Counted from the stretch's first letter, positions 37,425 to 46,099 are shown. The stretch is 64,000 nt of DNA from Dethiothermospora halolimnae (GCF_037577855.1 NZ_JBAKFX010000015.1:8284-72283); one strand, 5' to 3'. The notes: generated by a model not told the origin, from the sequence alone. Translations and numbers: made by a program.

Positions 37425-38507
37425 ATGAAAAGGATAGTAGCTATATTATTATCAATAATAATGATATTGTCATTAGCCGCTTGTGGAGGTAGTAAAGATA
37501 CTTTATCAGAGGAAGAGAAAAAAGAGTTAGGTTATAAGAAGTATCAAGATTTAGGATTAGAGTTTAAAATGGGGGATGTTTGGGATAATGCCGATGATAA
37601 TTTAACATTAGGGGGACTAGGAGATCCAGAAAATGAAAAAGAGCCAATATATGGAGGCCTCGATTATGGATTTATTTCAAATGAGCTTATTAATGAGTAT
37701 AATGACATAAAAGAAAATGTTAAAGACGAAGATGAAAGAAGGAAGAAACTAACAGAGGTTTTCTCTAAAGTTAAGGATTTATTTAGTTATGTAATTATTA
37801 GAGAGGATAAATTGCCCGATGATGAGAAACTATCAGACCTTACAGGTAAAAGGCACAATGAAAAAATTGATACCATAGATGGGTTAGTATTTTATTTTTC
37901 CTATGATGAATATGATGACGAAGGATTATCTGAAGAGGCAAAAAAAATGTATAAATCCCTATACGATGATTTAGAAAATGTAAGAAAGTCAACTATAGCT
38001 TCTAAACCAATTACAGCCCAAGATGCAATAACTGGATTAAAAAATCTTGACTTTAAAGTGAAAGACCTAGATGGAAATGAAGTAAGCAGTGATATTTTTA
38101 AAGATAATAAGTTAACAATGGTAAATATTTGGGGAACATTCTGTGGACCCTGTATAAAAGAGATGCCAGATCTAGAGGCTTTACATCAAGGGTTAGGAAG
38201 TAAAGGGGTTAAGATATTAGGTATTATAGGAGATATCCCTGTAGGAGATGATGAAGAAACAGTTAAAAGAATAGAAGAGCTTAAAGCTACGGCTAACAAA
38301 ATAATTGAAACTAAGAAGGTGACATTTACCAATCTAATTCCCGATGAATACATAAGAACCAATTTAGTAAAATCAATAGCAGGTTTTCCAACCTCATTCT
38401 TCGTTGATGGGGATGGAAAAATAGTAGGAAAAGTAATTACAGGCTCTAGAAGTAAAGAAGAATATGAAGAAATTATTATGGAAACATTAGAGAGTATTGA
38501 AAAATAA
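37425..38507 (+). CDS. TlpA-like thioredoxin-fold lipoprotein
   Basis: This 360-residue lipoprotein has a type II signal (SIIMILSLAAC, lipid-modified Cys20). A 170-residue acidic domain of unknown family follows, then a C-terminal TlpA/ResA-like thioredoxin domain with the redox motif CGPC (Cys240 and Cys243, NIWGTFCGPCIKEMPDLE). It should reduce or oxidise thiols outside the membrane. Directly downstream (after an inverted-repeat element) are a CXXC micro-protein and a polytopic 4Fe-4S protein, so it is likely one component of a membrane electron-transfer group. Confidence 0.9.
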   Translation: MKRIVAILLSIIMILSLAACGGSKDTLSEEEKKELGYKKYQDLGLEFKMGDVWDNADDNLTLGGLGDPENEKEPIYGGLDYGFISNELINEYNDIKENVKDEDERRKKLTEVFSKVKDLFSYVIIREDKLPDDEKLSDLTGKRHNEKIDTIDGLVFYFSYDEYDDEGLSEEAKKMYKSLYDDLENVRKSTIASKPITAQDAITGLKNLDFKVKDLDGNEVSSDIFKDNKLTMVNIWGTFCGPCIKEMPDLEALHQGLGSKGVKILGIIGDIPVGDDEETVKRIEELKATANKIIETKKVTFTNLIPDEYIRTNLVKSIAGFPTSFFVDGDGKIVGKVITGSRSKEEYEEIIMETLESIEK

Positions 38508-38549
38508 ATATTATTTACAGTGTATTGCAAAGTTACTTATTATAATTGA

Positions 38550-38686
38550 GAATGGACAATTGACAGTGGACAATTAAGGTATAAATGGGACAAAGCCCAT
38601 TTAAAATATAATATTTTACGAACATAGTGAGTAAAATCACCTTCAATTGTCCATTCTCAACTGTCAATTGAAATAAGTAGAGGGGG
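38550..38686 (+). repeat. MITE-like inverted-repeat element, copy 2
   Basis: About 137 bp, matching copy 1 across its length (AATGGACAATTGACAGTGGA at the start, CTGTCAATTGAAATAAGTAG at the end). The 3' end supplies the AGGGGG used as ribosome binding site of the CXXC gene at 38692. The element sits between the TlpA-like gene and that gene. Confidence 0.85.
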
Positions 38687-38691
38687 ATTGG

Positions 38692-38829
38692 ATGAAAGGT
38701 AGATTATTAAGATACGGTATATCCATTTGTAGTATAGGTTTGATAGTTGTAGGTATCACTAGAGGAGAAGGGGAAACGGTTTTAAAAAAAGCTGTTAATA
38801 TATGTTTGGAGTGTATAGGTATTGGTTAG
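38692..38829 (+). CDS. CD1871A-family CXXC micro-protein (45 aa)
   Basis: This 45-residue protein has one hydrophobic helix (LRYGISICSIGLIVVGITRG) and the C-terminal NICLECIGIG motif, which matches the CD1871A-like CXXC small-protein family of clostridia. It starts at ATG 38692 behind AGGGGG, which is part of the inverted-repeat element. The end overlaps the TTG start of the 4Fe-4S gene. The CXXC may be a redox relay or metal ligand between the TlpA-like lipoprotein and the iron-sulfur membrane protein (inference). Confidence 0.75.
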   Translation: MKGRLLRYGISICSIGLIVVGITRGEGETVLKKAVNICLECIGIG

Positions 38830-39679
38830 TAAAAGACATTTAGTTCAGCTGATAGCTACGCTTACTACAAATGGATATATAAAAGGTTTTTTTAATGGTA
38901 AGATATACAAAGGAGTTTCCAAGAAATTTTGTGTTCCAGGGCTAAATTGTTATTCTTGTCCTGGAGCTTTGGGCTCATGTCCCATAGGCTCAATTCAAGC
39001 TGTTATAGGTAGCATGAAATATAATTTTTCCCTTTATGTATTAGGTTTTATGTCTTTAGTTGGGGTAATATTTGGAAGGTTTATCTGTGGGTGGCTTTGT
39101 CCCTTTGGATTTATTCAAGACTTAATTCATAAGGTACCACTTAAAAAAGTTAAGGTTCCTACAAAGATAAATAATATATTAAAATACTTAAAATATGTGA
39201 TATTATTTACCTTTGTATTATTATTACCCTTTATTTTTCAAGATGATCTGGGAATGAGTGATCCCTTCTTTTGTAAATATATATGTCCCGCTGGAACCCT
39301 TGAGGGGGGAGTTCCATTGATACTTTTAAATGAGACATTAAAAGATGGTTTGGGATTTTTGTTTACATGGAAACTATCTATATTAATAATAATAGTAGTT
39401 TCATCAATTTTTATATATAGGGTCTTTTGTAGGTATTTATGTCCATTAGGAGCATTTTATTCATTTTTTAATAAAGTAAGCTTCTACAGACTGCAGTTAG
39501 ATAAAGAATTTTGTAATGACTGTGGAGTATGTTTAAATACTTGTAAAGTAGATATAAAGGTTAATGAAAACCCAAATAGTGGGGAATGTATAAGGTGTGG
39601 AGATTGTGTTAAAGCTTGTCCTAGTAAGGCCCTTAAAAAAGGAATAGTAACTAAAAATAAACTTAAGGAACTGGCTTAG
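38822..39679 (+). CDS. NapH/CcoG-like polytopic 4Fe-4S membrane protein
   Basis: This 285-residue protein has five to six membrane helices with conserved cysteine loops (CVPGLNCYSCPGALGSCPIG, GWLCPFGF, CKYICPAGT, CRYLCPLGAF). Two C-terminal ferredoxin-like 4Fe-4S motifs follow (CNDCGVCLNTCK and CIRCGDCVKACP). It resembles electron-transfer subunits such as NapH and YccM. The TTG start overlaps the end of the CXXC gene, implying translational coupling. With the TlpA-like lipoprotein it probably sends electrons across the membrane for an extracellular thiol reduction. Confidence 0.85.
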   Translation: MVSKRHLVQLIATLTTNGYIKGFFNGKIYKGVSKKFCVPGLNCYSCPGALGSCPIGSIQAVIGSMKYNFSLYVLGFMSLVGVIFGRFICGWLCPFGFIQDLIHKVPLKKVKVPTKINNILKYLKYVILFTFVLLLPFIFQDDLGMSDPFFCKYICPAGTLEGGVPLILLNETLKDGLGFLFTWKLSILIIIVVSSIFIYRVFCRYLCPLGAFYSFFNKVSFYRLQLDKEFCNDCGVCLNTCKVDIKVNENPNSGECIRCGDCVKACPSKALKKGIVTKNKLKELA

Positions 39680-39759
39680 GTCAGAGTACAGACAAAGGAA
39701 GCAAAAACGGGAGCTATCCCATTTCTGCTTCCTTTACTTGTCTAAATATCTATATGTAG

Positions 39760-39779
39760 GTCCTGAATATATTCAGGAC
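39760..39779. repeat. 20-bp palindrome with TATA-rich centre
   Basis: GTCCTGAATA and TATTCAGGAC form a perfect palindrome. The core resembles the TTCAATATATTGAA palindromes at 39881 and 42230. Confidence 0.55.
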
Positions 39780-39816
39780 AATCTTAGGGCCATACAGTAG
39801 GGTATAATAATAAAAT

Positions 39817-39846
39817 TTAGTTGCTGGGGGATTCGTAATCCCACAG
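39817..39846 (+). repeat. Dispersed GGGGGATT hairpin
   Basis: TTAGTTGCTGGGGGATTCGT with a following AATCCCACAG is a close relative of the final unit of the 16.4-kb tandem repeat. Confidence 0.65.
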
Positions 39847-39880
39847 TCTATTGAAAAATACACTATTTAACATAATAGGG

Positions 39881-39968
39881 CTTCAATATATTGAAGTTCT
39901 ACATATATTTATGGGTTTACCCCCTGCACTCTGCACAGAACAAAGAAGCGACAAAGTCGTCTTTGTTC
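39881..39968 (+). repeat. Dispersed intergenic repeat, copy at 39.9 kb
   Basis: It begins with the palindrome CTTCAATATATTGAAG, then TATTTATGGG, CTGCACTCTGCACAGAA, and a terminal hairpin at 39938-39968. That hairpin has CGAC/GTCG inner arms and GAACAAAG/CTTTGTTC outer arms, so it differs from other copies by paired changes. Confidence 0.75.
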
Positions 39969-40055
39969 TTTAATTAAATCCTACAAAAGTATATAATCTA
40001 ATAAAGGAAGTAAAATATATAACAATAAAGTCAGTTATTTTGAAAGGATGTTTTG

Positions 40056-42221
40056 ATGAAGAAATCAATAGTTTTAGCTGAAAAGCCTTCAGTGGGAAGG
40101 GATTTGGCTAGAGTACTAAAATGTAATAGAAAAAACAATGGATATATAGAAGGACAAAAGTATATAGTCACATGGGGACTGGGTCATTTAGTTACTTTAG
40201 CGGAACCTGAAAAATATAATCAAAAATATAAATCTTGGAATCTAGAAGATTTACCAATGTTACCTTCTAATATGAAACTAGAGGTTATAAAGAGAAGTAA
40301 AAAACAATTTTATACAGTTAAAAATTTAATGAAGAGAAAAGATATAAAAGAAATTATAATAGCCACAGATGCAGGGCGAGAAGGAGAATTGGTTGCAAGG
40401 TGGATAATAGAAAAGGCAAATGTGAAAAGGCCAATAAAAAGACTTTGGATTTCATCTGTAACAGATAAGGCCATAAGGGATGGATTTAAAAAATTAAAAG
40501 ATGGTAGGGAATATGAAAATCTATACCATTCAGCGGTTGCCAGGGCTGAAGCAGACTGGATAGTTGGTATAAATGCTACTAGGGCTTTAACATGTAAATA
40601 TAATGCCCAGCTTTCCTGTGGTAGGGTTCAAAGTCCCACATTATCTATGATTTATAAGAGGGAAGAGGAAATTAAGAATTTTAAACCCAAGGCCTTTTAT
40701 GGCATAAAGTTAAAGGGAGACGGACTACAGCTTACTTGGCAGGACAGTGGAACTAGGGACACTAAAACATTTAATAAAGAAAAAAGGGATAGAATAGTAT
40801 CTAAGATAAAAGATAAAAAAGGGGAAATTCTAGCTATAAATAAATCCCGTAAAAAAAGCTATTCCCCAAAGCTTTATGATTTAACAGAACTACAAAGAGA
40901 TGCTAACAGGATATTTGATTTTTCGGCCAAAGAAACCCTATCTATTATGCAAAATCTATATGAAAGACATAAGATTTTAACCTATCCAAGAACTGATTCA
41001 AGATATATTACAACGGATATGGTTGATACATTAAAGGATAGGGTAAAGGCATGTGGACTTAAAGGGTATAGAAGTATTACTGGAGAAATTCTTAAGGGGA
41101 AAATAAAAGCCAATAAATCCTTTGTTGATAATAATAAGGTTTCAGACCATCATGCTATTATACCAACAGAGGAAACTGTAATATTATCGGATTTAAGCAA
41201 TAAGGAAAGAAAAATATATGATCTTGTTATTAAAAGGTTTTTATCAGTATTATATAAACCTTTTGAATATGAAAAGATTACACTAAAAGCTAAAATAGAA
41301 GATGAAATATTTATATCCAGTGGAAAAAGGGTTTTATCTAAGGGATGGAAAGAATTATATGATAATAAAGATACAGATAGTGATGTGGATAGTAAAGTTT
41401 TTACTCTTAAAAAAGGTGACATCATATCTATATCAAATATAGAAAGTACTAAAGGAGAGACTAATCCTCCAGAACCCTTTAATGAAGGAACCTTACTTTC
41501 AGCTATGGAAAATCCTACAAGATATATGAAAAGTAACGATAAAAGTTTAGTTAAAACCATTGGAAATACCGGTGGCCTTGGAACCGTAGCAACCAGGGCA
41601 GATATTATAGAGAAACTATTTAAAAGCTTTTTAATAGAGAAAAAGGGTAAAAAAATATATATAACTTCTAAAGGGAAACAGCTTTTAGACTTAGTACCAG
41701 AGGGTTTAAAGTCCCCAGAGTTAACTGCTAAGTGGGAACAGAAACTATCAGATATATCAAAGGGTAAGCTTAATAAAAACTCATTTGTAAATGAAATGAC
41801 AAAGTATGCCAAGGAAGTTGTAGGGGATATTAAAAAAAGTGATAGAAAGTTTAAACATGATAATTTAACTAGAAATAAATGCCCTGAGTGTGGGAAATTT
41901 ATGCTAAAGATAAAAAATAATAAGGGGACAATGCTTATCTGTCAGGATAGGGAATGTGGATACAGAAAGGGAATAGCAAAGAAGACCAATGCCAGATGTC
42001 CCAACTGTCATAAGAAAATGGAGCTTAGAGGTGAAGGGGAAGGAAAAATATTTGCATGTAAATGTGGCCATAGGGAAAAACTTTCTTCATTTGAAAAGAG
42101 AAAGAAAAAGCAAAAAAATAAAATGTCTAAAAAAGAAGCAAGAAAATATCTTAAAAAGCAAGATGATAAACCTATAAACTCAGCACTGGCAGATGCCCTA
42201 GCTAATATTAAAATAGATTAA
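40056..42221 (+). CDS. topB: DNA topoisomerase III
   Basis: This 721-residue type IA topoisomerase has a Toprim domain (VLAEKPSVGRDLA at the start, IIATDAGREGELVA), the catalytic tyrosine Tyr310 in LTYPRTDSRY, and a C-terminal extension with two zinc-ribbon pairs (CPECGKFML and CPNCHKKMEL). This matches TopB of Firmicutes. It resolves precatenanes and recombination intermediates. The ATG at 40056 follows AAAGGATG; an upstream TTG ATG pair is rejected. Downstream is a perfect palindrome then another repeat copy. Confidence 0.95.
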   Translation: MKKSIVLAEKPSVGRDLARVLKCNRKNNGYIEGQKYIVTWGLGHLVTLAEPEKYNQKYKSWNLEDLPMLPSNMKLEVIKRSKKQFYTVKNLMKRKDIKEIIIATDAGREGELVARWIIEKANVKRPIKRLWISSVTDKAIRDGFKKLKDGREYENLYHSAVARAEADWIVGINATRALTCKYNAQLSCGRVQSPTLSMIYKREEEIKNFKPKAFYGIKLKGDGLQLTWQDSGTRDTKTFNKEKRDRIVSKIKDKKGEILAINKSRKKSYSPKLYDLTELQRDANRIFDFSAKETLSIMQNLYERHKILTYPRTDSRYITTDMVDTLKDRVKACGLKGYRSITGEILKGKIKANKSFVDNNKVSDHHAIIPTEETVILSDLSNKERKIYDLVIKRFLSVLYKPFEYEKITLKAKIEDEIFISSGKRVLSKGWKELYDNKDTDSDVDSKVFTLKKGDIISISNIESTKGETNPPEPFNEGTLLSAMENPTRYMKSNDKSLVKTIGNTGGLGTVATRADIIEKLFKSFLIEKKGKKIYITSKGKQLLDLVPEGLKSPELTAKWEQKLSDISKGKLNKNSFVNEMTKYAKEVVGDIKKSDRKFKHDNLTRNKCPECGKFMLKIKNNKGTMLICQDRECGYRKGIAKKTNARCPNCHKKMELRGEGEGKIFACKCGHREKLSSFEKRKKKQKNKMSKKEARKYLKKQDDKPINSALADALANIKID

Positions 42222-42228
42222 AAATAAG

Positions 42229-42258
42229 TACAGGGATTCAATATATTGAATCCCTGTA
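42229..42258 (+). terminator. Perfect 30-bp palindrome after topB
   Basis: TACAGGGATTCAATA and TATTGAATCCCTGTA form a perfect palindrome 8 bp after the topB stop. It is a likely terminator and also the leading part of the next repeat copy. Confidence 0.75.
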
Positions 42259-42342
42259 TATGTTTATGGACTCACCAATTCTCTGCTCTCTGCACCTTGC
42301 ATCCTGCACAGAACAAAGAAGCACCAAAGGTGATCTTGTTCT
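42229..42342 (+). repeat. Dispersed intergenic repeat, copy at 42.3 kb
   Basis: The palindrome is followed by TATGTTTATGGACTCACC, AATTCTCTGCTCTCTGCACC, TTGCATCCTGCACA and a hairpin at 42311-42341 (GAACAA/TTGTTC outer arms, CACC/GGTG inner). It lies between topB and the PadR operon. Confidence 0.78.
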
Positions 42343-42360
42343 TCGGAGGTAAAAAATTTA

Positions 42361-42391
42361 ATACAGTACCTTGCGTTAAAAGGTACTGTAT
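42361..42391 (+). promoter_or_regulatory. Candidate PadR operator
   Basis: ATACAGTACCTT and AAGGTACTGTAT are perfect 12-bp arms separated by 7 bp (GCGTTAA), 52 bp before the PadR start codon. PadR-type repressors commonly bind long inverted repeats of this kind in their own promoter. It could alternatively be a hairpin; there is no T run after it. Confidence 0.55.
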
Positions 42392-42442
42392 GTTATTATA
42401 TATATAACGATAAATAATACTATAAAAAAGGAATGAGATATT

Positions 42443-42766
42443 ATGAATATACAATTTAAAAAAGGGGTTTTAGAGCTATGTGTACTATCGATATTAAATG
42501 AGAAAGAATGTTATGGATATGAGCTAATTAATGAACTATCCAATGCTATTTCTATTTCTGAAGGAACTATTTATCCCTTGCTTAGAAGACTAAAAAAAGG
42601 GGGATATGTTACTACTTACTTACAAGAATCCCAAGAGGGACCACCCAGAAAATATTATAAATTAACTGAATTGGGAAAAGAAACTAAAAAGGAATTACAA
42701 GAGGAGTGGTATACCTTTACTAAGGGAGTAAATGAATTGTTGAGAGGGGGAGAGCAGAATGAATAA
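42443..42766 (+). CDS. PadR-family transcriptional regulator
   Basis: This 107-residue protein is a short PadR winged-helix repressor: KKGVLELCVLSILNEKECYG at the N-terminus, SEGTIYPLLRRLKKGGYV as recognition helix, and GPPRKYYKLTELGK as wing. It is the first gene of a three-gene operon with DUF1700 and DUF4097 proteins, overlapping the second by 8 bp. PadR proteins sense phenolics, drugs or envelope stress. A palindrome at 42361-42391 may be its own operator. Confidence 0.92.
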   Translation: MNIQFKKGVLELCVLSILNEKECYGYELINELSNAISISEGTIYPLLRRLKKGGYVTTYLQESQEGPPRKYYKLTELGKETKKELQEEWYTFTKGVNELLRGGEQNE

Positions 42767-43346
42767 AGAAAAATTTCTACAAAGTTTATCTAAAGAGTTA
42801 AAGGATATATCAAAGGAAGAACGGGAAGATGTCTTATTCGATTATCGAGAACATTTTGATATTGGGCTAAAGGATGGAAGAAGTGAAGAGGAAATATCAA
42901 AATCCTTGGGAAATCCTAAAAAGATAGCTAAACAGATAAAAGTAAGTAGTATATTAGAGGAAGCTAGTAATAATACTTCCACAAGAAATATTTTTAAAGC
43001 TATTTTAGCTGTAATGGGACTAAGTCTTTTAAATCTGATGATTGTAGGGCCACTACTTTTATCATTTGGAGCAGTAATCTTAGCCCTTATTGCATCATCA
43101 GTAGCAGTAGTATTAGCTGGAGGATTAGCTATTATTAGTACCATTTTAGAACCGATACTTAAGAACATAGTTTCTATGAGTGTAAATCCCTTTATAGGGA
43201 TAGTTGGTGGGGTAGGAACTACAGCCTTAGGCATTTTGTCCACCATAGGTAGCATATATTTAGCTAAATGGTTTTTTAAGGGTACAGTTAAGTATTTAAA
43301 TACAAACTTAGATATTATCAGTAATAGGAGGGGAAAAAGTGAATAA
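42759..43346 (+). CDS. DUF1700 (HAAS) membrane protein
   Basis: This 195-residue protein starts with a helical HAAS domain (SLSKELKDISKEEREDVLFD, DGRSEEEISKSLGNP) followed by about three transmembrane segments (residues 75-185). DUF1700 proteins occur beside PadR regulators and DUF4097 proteins and probably relay envelope signals. It overlaps both neighbours (8 bp each). The role is a family-based inference. Confidence 0.85.
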   Translation: MNKEKFLQSLSKELKDISKEEREDVLFDYREHFDIGLKDGRSEEEISKSLGNPKKIAKQIKVSSILEEASNNTSTRNIFKAILAVMGLSLLNLMIVGPLLLSFGAVILALIASSVAVVLAGGLAIISTILEPILKNIVSMSVNPFIGIVGGVGTTALGILSTIGSIYLAKWFFKGTVKYLNTNLDIISNRRGKSE

Positions 43347-44211
43347 AAACATAAACGTTAAAAAGATTGTATTGATATTAACAGCAATAGTAGGAATATC
43401 CTTTTTATTATTGGGAGCATATTTTTTATTAGCATTTAATGATGTTATAGACATAGGAATGGAAACCCATAATATCGATGAAGAAAAAATATTTGATATA
43501 GAGAACATAGATGAAATATATATAGATACAACAAGTACAGATATAAATGTTATATCTACAAATGAAAGCGAGGTTAAAGCTCATTTTTATGGAACTGTTA
43601 AAGGAGGGTATACATCCTTAATACCTAAGTTAGTAGCAGAAGAAAAGGGAAGTAATATAAATATAGATATAAATAGAAAGAATGTTATAAATATAGGATT
43701 TGGTTTTGTTAGTGGTGATGTTAAATTAGATGTTTATATACCTGAAAAATATGAAGAGGACTTAAAAATAAATACAACATCAGGAGATATAGAAATATCT
43801 AGGATAAAGGTAAATAACTTCTACTTAGACTCAACATCGGGAGATATATCAGGTATAGAAATGGAAACAGTGAAATCAACAATAGACACCACATCTGGAG
43901 AAGTGGATTTAGAGGAATATATTGGAGATTTAAATCTAGAATCCATATCTGGAGATATAAATATTGAATATAAAAAGTTTAATAACGATATGAAAATCGA
44001 GACTACTTCAGGAAATGTGGAGCTACTTCTTCCAAAGGATTCTAAATTTAATTTTGCTATAGATACCACATCTGGAGAAATAGAGACAGATATACCGGTT
44101 ACACTAAAGGGAGATATAGATGATGATCACTTAGAAGGTCAAGTGGGAGATAGTGATAATGATATAAATATAGATGCTACATCGGGGGACGTGGAGGTTA
44201 ATTATAATTAG
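43339..44211 (+). CDS. DUF4097-family surface protein with TSGD repeats
   Basis: This 290-residue protein has one N-terminal transmembrane helix (10-32) and an extracytoplasmic region built from repeats of about 20 residues, each carrying TTSGD/STSGD/ATSGD (for example NTTSGDIEISR, LDSTSGDISG, IDTTSGEVDLEE, DATSGDVEVN). This is the solenoid-like adhesin fold of LiaG/DUF4097 proteins linked to envelope stress. It ends the PadR operon. The spaced repeats show clear internal duplication. Confidence 0.88.
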   Translation: MNKNINVKKIVLILTAIVGISFLLLGAYFLLAFNDVIDIGMETHNIDEEKIFDIENIDEIYIDTTSTDINVISTNESEVKAHFYGTVKGGYTSLIPKLVAEEKGSNINIDINRKNVINIGFGFVSGDVKLDVYIPEKYEEDLKINTTSGDIEISRIKVNNFYLDSTSGDISGIEMETVKSTIDTTSGEVDLEEYIGDLNLESISGDINIEYKKFNNDMKIETTSGNVELLLPKDSKFNFAIDTTSGEIETDIPVTLKGDIDDDHLEGQVGDSDNDINIDATSGDVEVNYN

Positions 44212-44256
44212 GGTACTTTATTAAAAGAAAAGGGACTGTAAATAGTTGTGTGTAAA

Positions 44257-44326
44257 TCACCAATTCCCTGCTCTCTGCACATTGCACTCTGCACAGAACA
44301 AAGAAGCGCCAACGGCGCCTTTGTTC
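44257..44326 (+). repeat. Dispersed intergenic repeat, copy at 44.3 kb
   Basis: TCACCAATTCCCTGCTCTCT, GCACATTGCACTCTGCACA and a terminal hairpin at 44296-44326 with GCGCC/GGCGC inner and GAACAAAG/CTTTGTTC outer arms. It lies between convergent genes and may serve as a two-way terminator. Confidence 0.78.
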
Positions 44327-44330
44327 TAAA

Positions 44331-44876
44331 CTAACTTATGCATTTTCCAATAGAAGATTCAGCTAAAATAGGCTTAGCAAAATATACTGTACTAACATTA
44401 TTTCCCCTGTCATTATCAAACTTATGAATAAGCTTATATCCAAATCTATTAAGAAGTTTTAACTGGGGAGTATTAGCTGACCAAGTTCTTCTTACGATAT
44501 AGGGAAGAACCAAGTTTTGGGGAAGTTGCTCCTCGATAAAAGTATTAAACATTGTAGCTATCCTTAGACCTCGATAATCTGGATGCACACAGGCTATTTT
44601 AATATAGTTGCAAGGTGTGTAATCAGATATTAAATCTTCATAGTAGTTATGAAAAAACACTGAAAAACCTACTACCTTATCCTCAACAAGGGCTAAGACA
44701 TATCTGGCATTGGGAGAAAATAGACTTTCAAAATACTTAATAGGACCGTTCTTACTATTTTCTCTAGAGGAAAGGGTAGGGAAAAAATCCTTATCACATA
44801 AAGAGATCAAATCCCACATTTGTGATTTAAAAGTTAAAATGTCTTTGTTGTTATCGAAAAAACTTAATCTTATCAT
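44331..44876 (-). CDS. GNAT-family N-acetyltransferase
   Basis: This 181-residue protein has a GNAT core with KIACVHPDYRGLRIATMFN (acetyl-CoA loop, with R-G-L-R instead of the common R-x-x-G-x-G/A) and LKLLNRFGYKLIHKF at the end. ATG 44876 is preceded by GAGGTGA; an in-frame GTG at 44882 is inside it. It is convergent with the DUF4097 gene across a repeat copy. The acceptor is unknown. Confidence 0.75.
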   Translation of the reverse strand: MIRLSFFDNNKDILTFKSQMWDLISLCDKDFFPTLSSRENSKNGPIKYFESLFSPNARYVLALVEDKVVGFSVFFHNYYEDLISDYTPCNYIKIACVHPDYRGLRIATMFNTFIEEQLPQNLVLPYIVRRTWSANTPQLKLLNRFGYKLIHKFDNDRGNNVSTVYFAKPILAESSIGKCIS

Positions 44877-45151
44877 GTTCACCTCGTAATAATTATAGAT
44901 TTTTTTTGTTGTAAAAAATTAACAAACCTCTTCCGTGACATCCCTCCTAAAACAGTCTAAGAATATAGAATAATTATACAGTACAACAAAGTAAAATACA
45001 ATAACTAAAAGCTATTTTTTTATAAACAAATTCTATTAAATTTATATGTTTTTCTATGCAAAATAAGACATCTTTAGCCATATTATTTCAAAATATGATA
45101 AGATATAAATGGGGTTATCATAAAAATAATATTTTAGATTTGGAGGTACAA

Positions 45152-46099
45152 ATGACATTAAGTAGTTTTTTAAAATTAGTAGAGATACAAACAAAGGTAG
45201 CAAGTATAATTCCATTCACACTGGGAACTGTTTACTCTCTTTATAGATTTAATAAATTTAACTTAGGGAATTTTATTATAATGCTTATATCCCTAGTATC
45301 TATTGACATGTCAACAACAGCTATAAACAATTATATGGATTATAAAAAGGCAGAAAAAACCCATGGATATAATTATGAAAGTCATAATGCAGTGGTAAAA
45401 TATAGATTGCCGGAAAAAGTAGTTGTTTCTACAATAATTATTTTATTAATGGTTGCCATGTTACTAGGTATATTATTGTTTATAAATACAAATATTTTAG
45501 TACTAATAATAGGGGGTATATCCTTTGCGGTTGGTATACTATACTCCTTTGGACCAGTTCCTATATCAAGGACACCCTTTGGAGAAATATTTTCTGGATT
45601 TTTTATGGGCTTTGTAATAGTATTTTTATCAGTTTATATACATGTATATGATAGTAATATAGTTAATTTAGCCTATCTATGGGGATTTGTTAACCTTAGT
45701 ATAGATATTAAGGAAGTTGTGTATATTCTCTTGATTTCAGTGCCAACGGTATTGGGTATATCAAATATTATGCTTGCCAATAATCTCTGTGATATTGAAG
45801 ATGATATTTTAAATAATAGATACACATTGCCAGTATATATAGGAAAAGATAAGGGGCTATTGGTATTTAAGATATTATATTATATAATATTTATCATTAT
45901 TTTGACTCTAATAGTACTAAGGGTTATACCAATAATTTCATTAATATCCCTGTTGACCTTCATACCGGTTAATAAAAATATCAAAAGTTTTTATCAAAAA
46001 CAGACAAAAAAAGATACCTTTATCTTAGCAGTTAAAAACTTTATAATAATAAATATAATCTATATAATTACAATAACTATTGCTATTATATTTAAATAA
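45152..46099 (+). CDS. UbiA/MenA-family prenyltransferase
   Basis: This 315-residue integral membrane protein has about eight helices and the two prenyl-diphosphate motifs: NNYMDYKKAEKTHGY (first aspartate-rich motif) and NLCDIEDDILNNRYTLPVYI (second). This fits DHNA polyprenyltransferase (MenA) or another UbiA enzyme. The start is placed at ATG 45152, behind GGAGGT; a longer frame from 45056 lacks a good site. No other menaquinone genes are in the window, so the product quinone is not certain. Confidence 0.82.
   Translation: MTLSSFLKLVEIQTKVASIIPFTLGTVYSLYRFNKFNLGNFIIMLISLVSIDMSTTAINNYMDYKKAEKTHGYNYESHNAVVKYRLPEKVVVSTIIILLMVAMLLGILLFINTNILVLIIGGISFAVGILYSFGPVPISRTPFGEIFSGFFMGFVIVFLSVYIHVYDSNIVNLAYLWGFVNLSIDIKEVVYILLISVPTVLGISNIMLANNLCDIEDDILNNRYTLPVYIGKDKGLLVFKILYYIIFIIILTLIVLRVIPIISLISLLTFIPVNKNIKSFYQKQTKKDTFILAVKNFIIINIIYIITITIAIIFK

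Larger units (their letters stand above)
39680..40055. other. 376-bp intergenic region with palindromes and a repeat copy
   Basis: No coding frame seen. It holds an imperfect hairpin after the 4Fe-4S gene (39692-39745), a 20-bp palindrome (39760-39779), a TTAGTTGCTGGGGG hairpin at 39817-39846 related to the 16.4-kb repeat, a 16-bp palindrome (39881-39896), and a full copy of the dispersed repeat ending at 39968. Confidence 0.65.

Noticed and set aside
41150..41812. 220-residue minus-strand open frame inside topB
   Set aside because: It lies opposite the topoisomerase III coding region, whose motifs are intact; the composition is that of a reverse-strand shadow.
42311..42341. Riboswitch or T-box in the repeat copies
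   Set aside because: The copies lie in intergenic places between unrelated genes and lack known riboswitch motifs; the simplest reading is a repeat with a terminator-like stem.
45056..45151. Longer N-terminus for the UbiA-like protein
   Set aside because: The inner ATG at 45152 has GGAGGT and begins where the conserved family sequence starts; the extra residues do not resemble the family.
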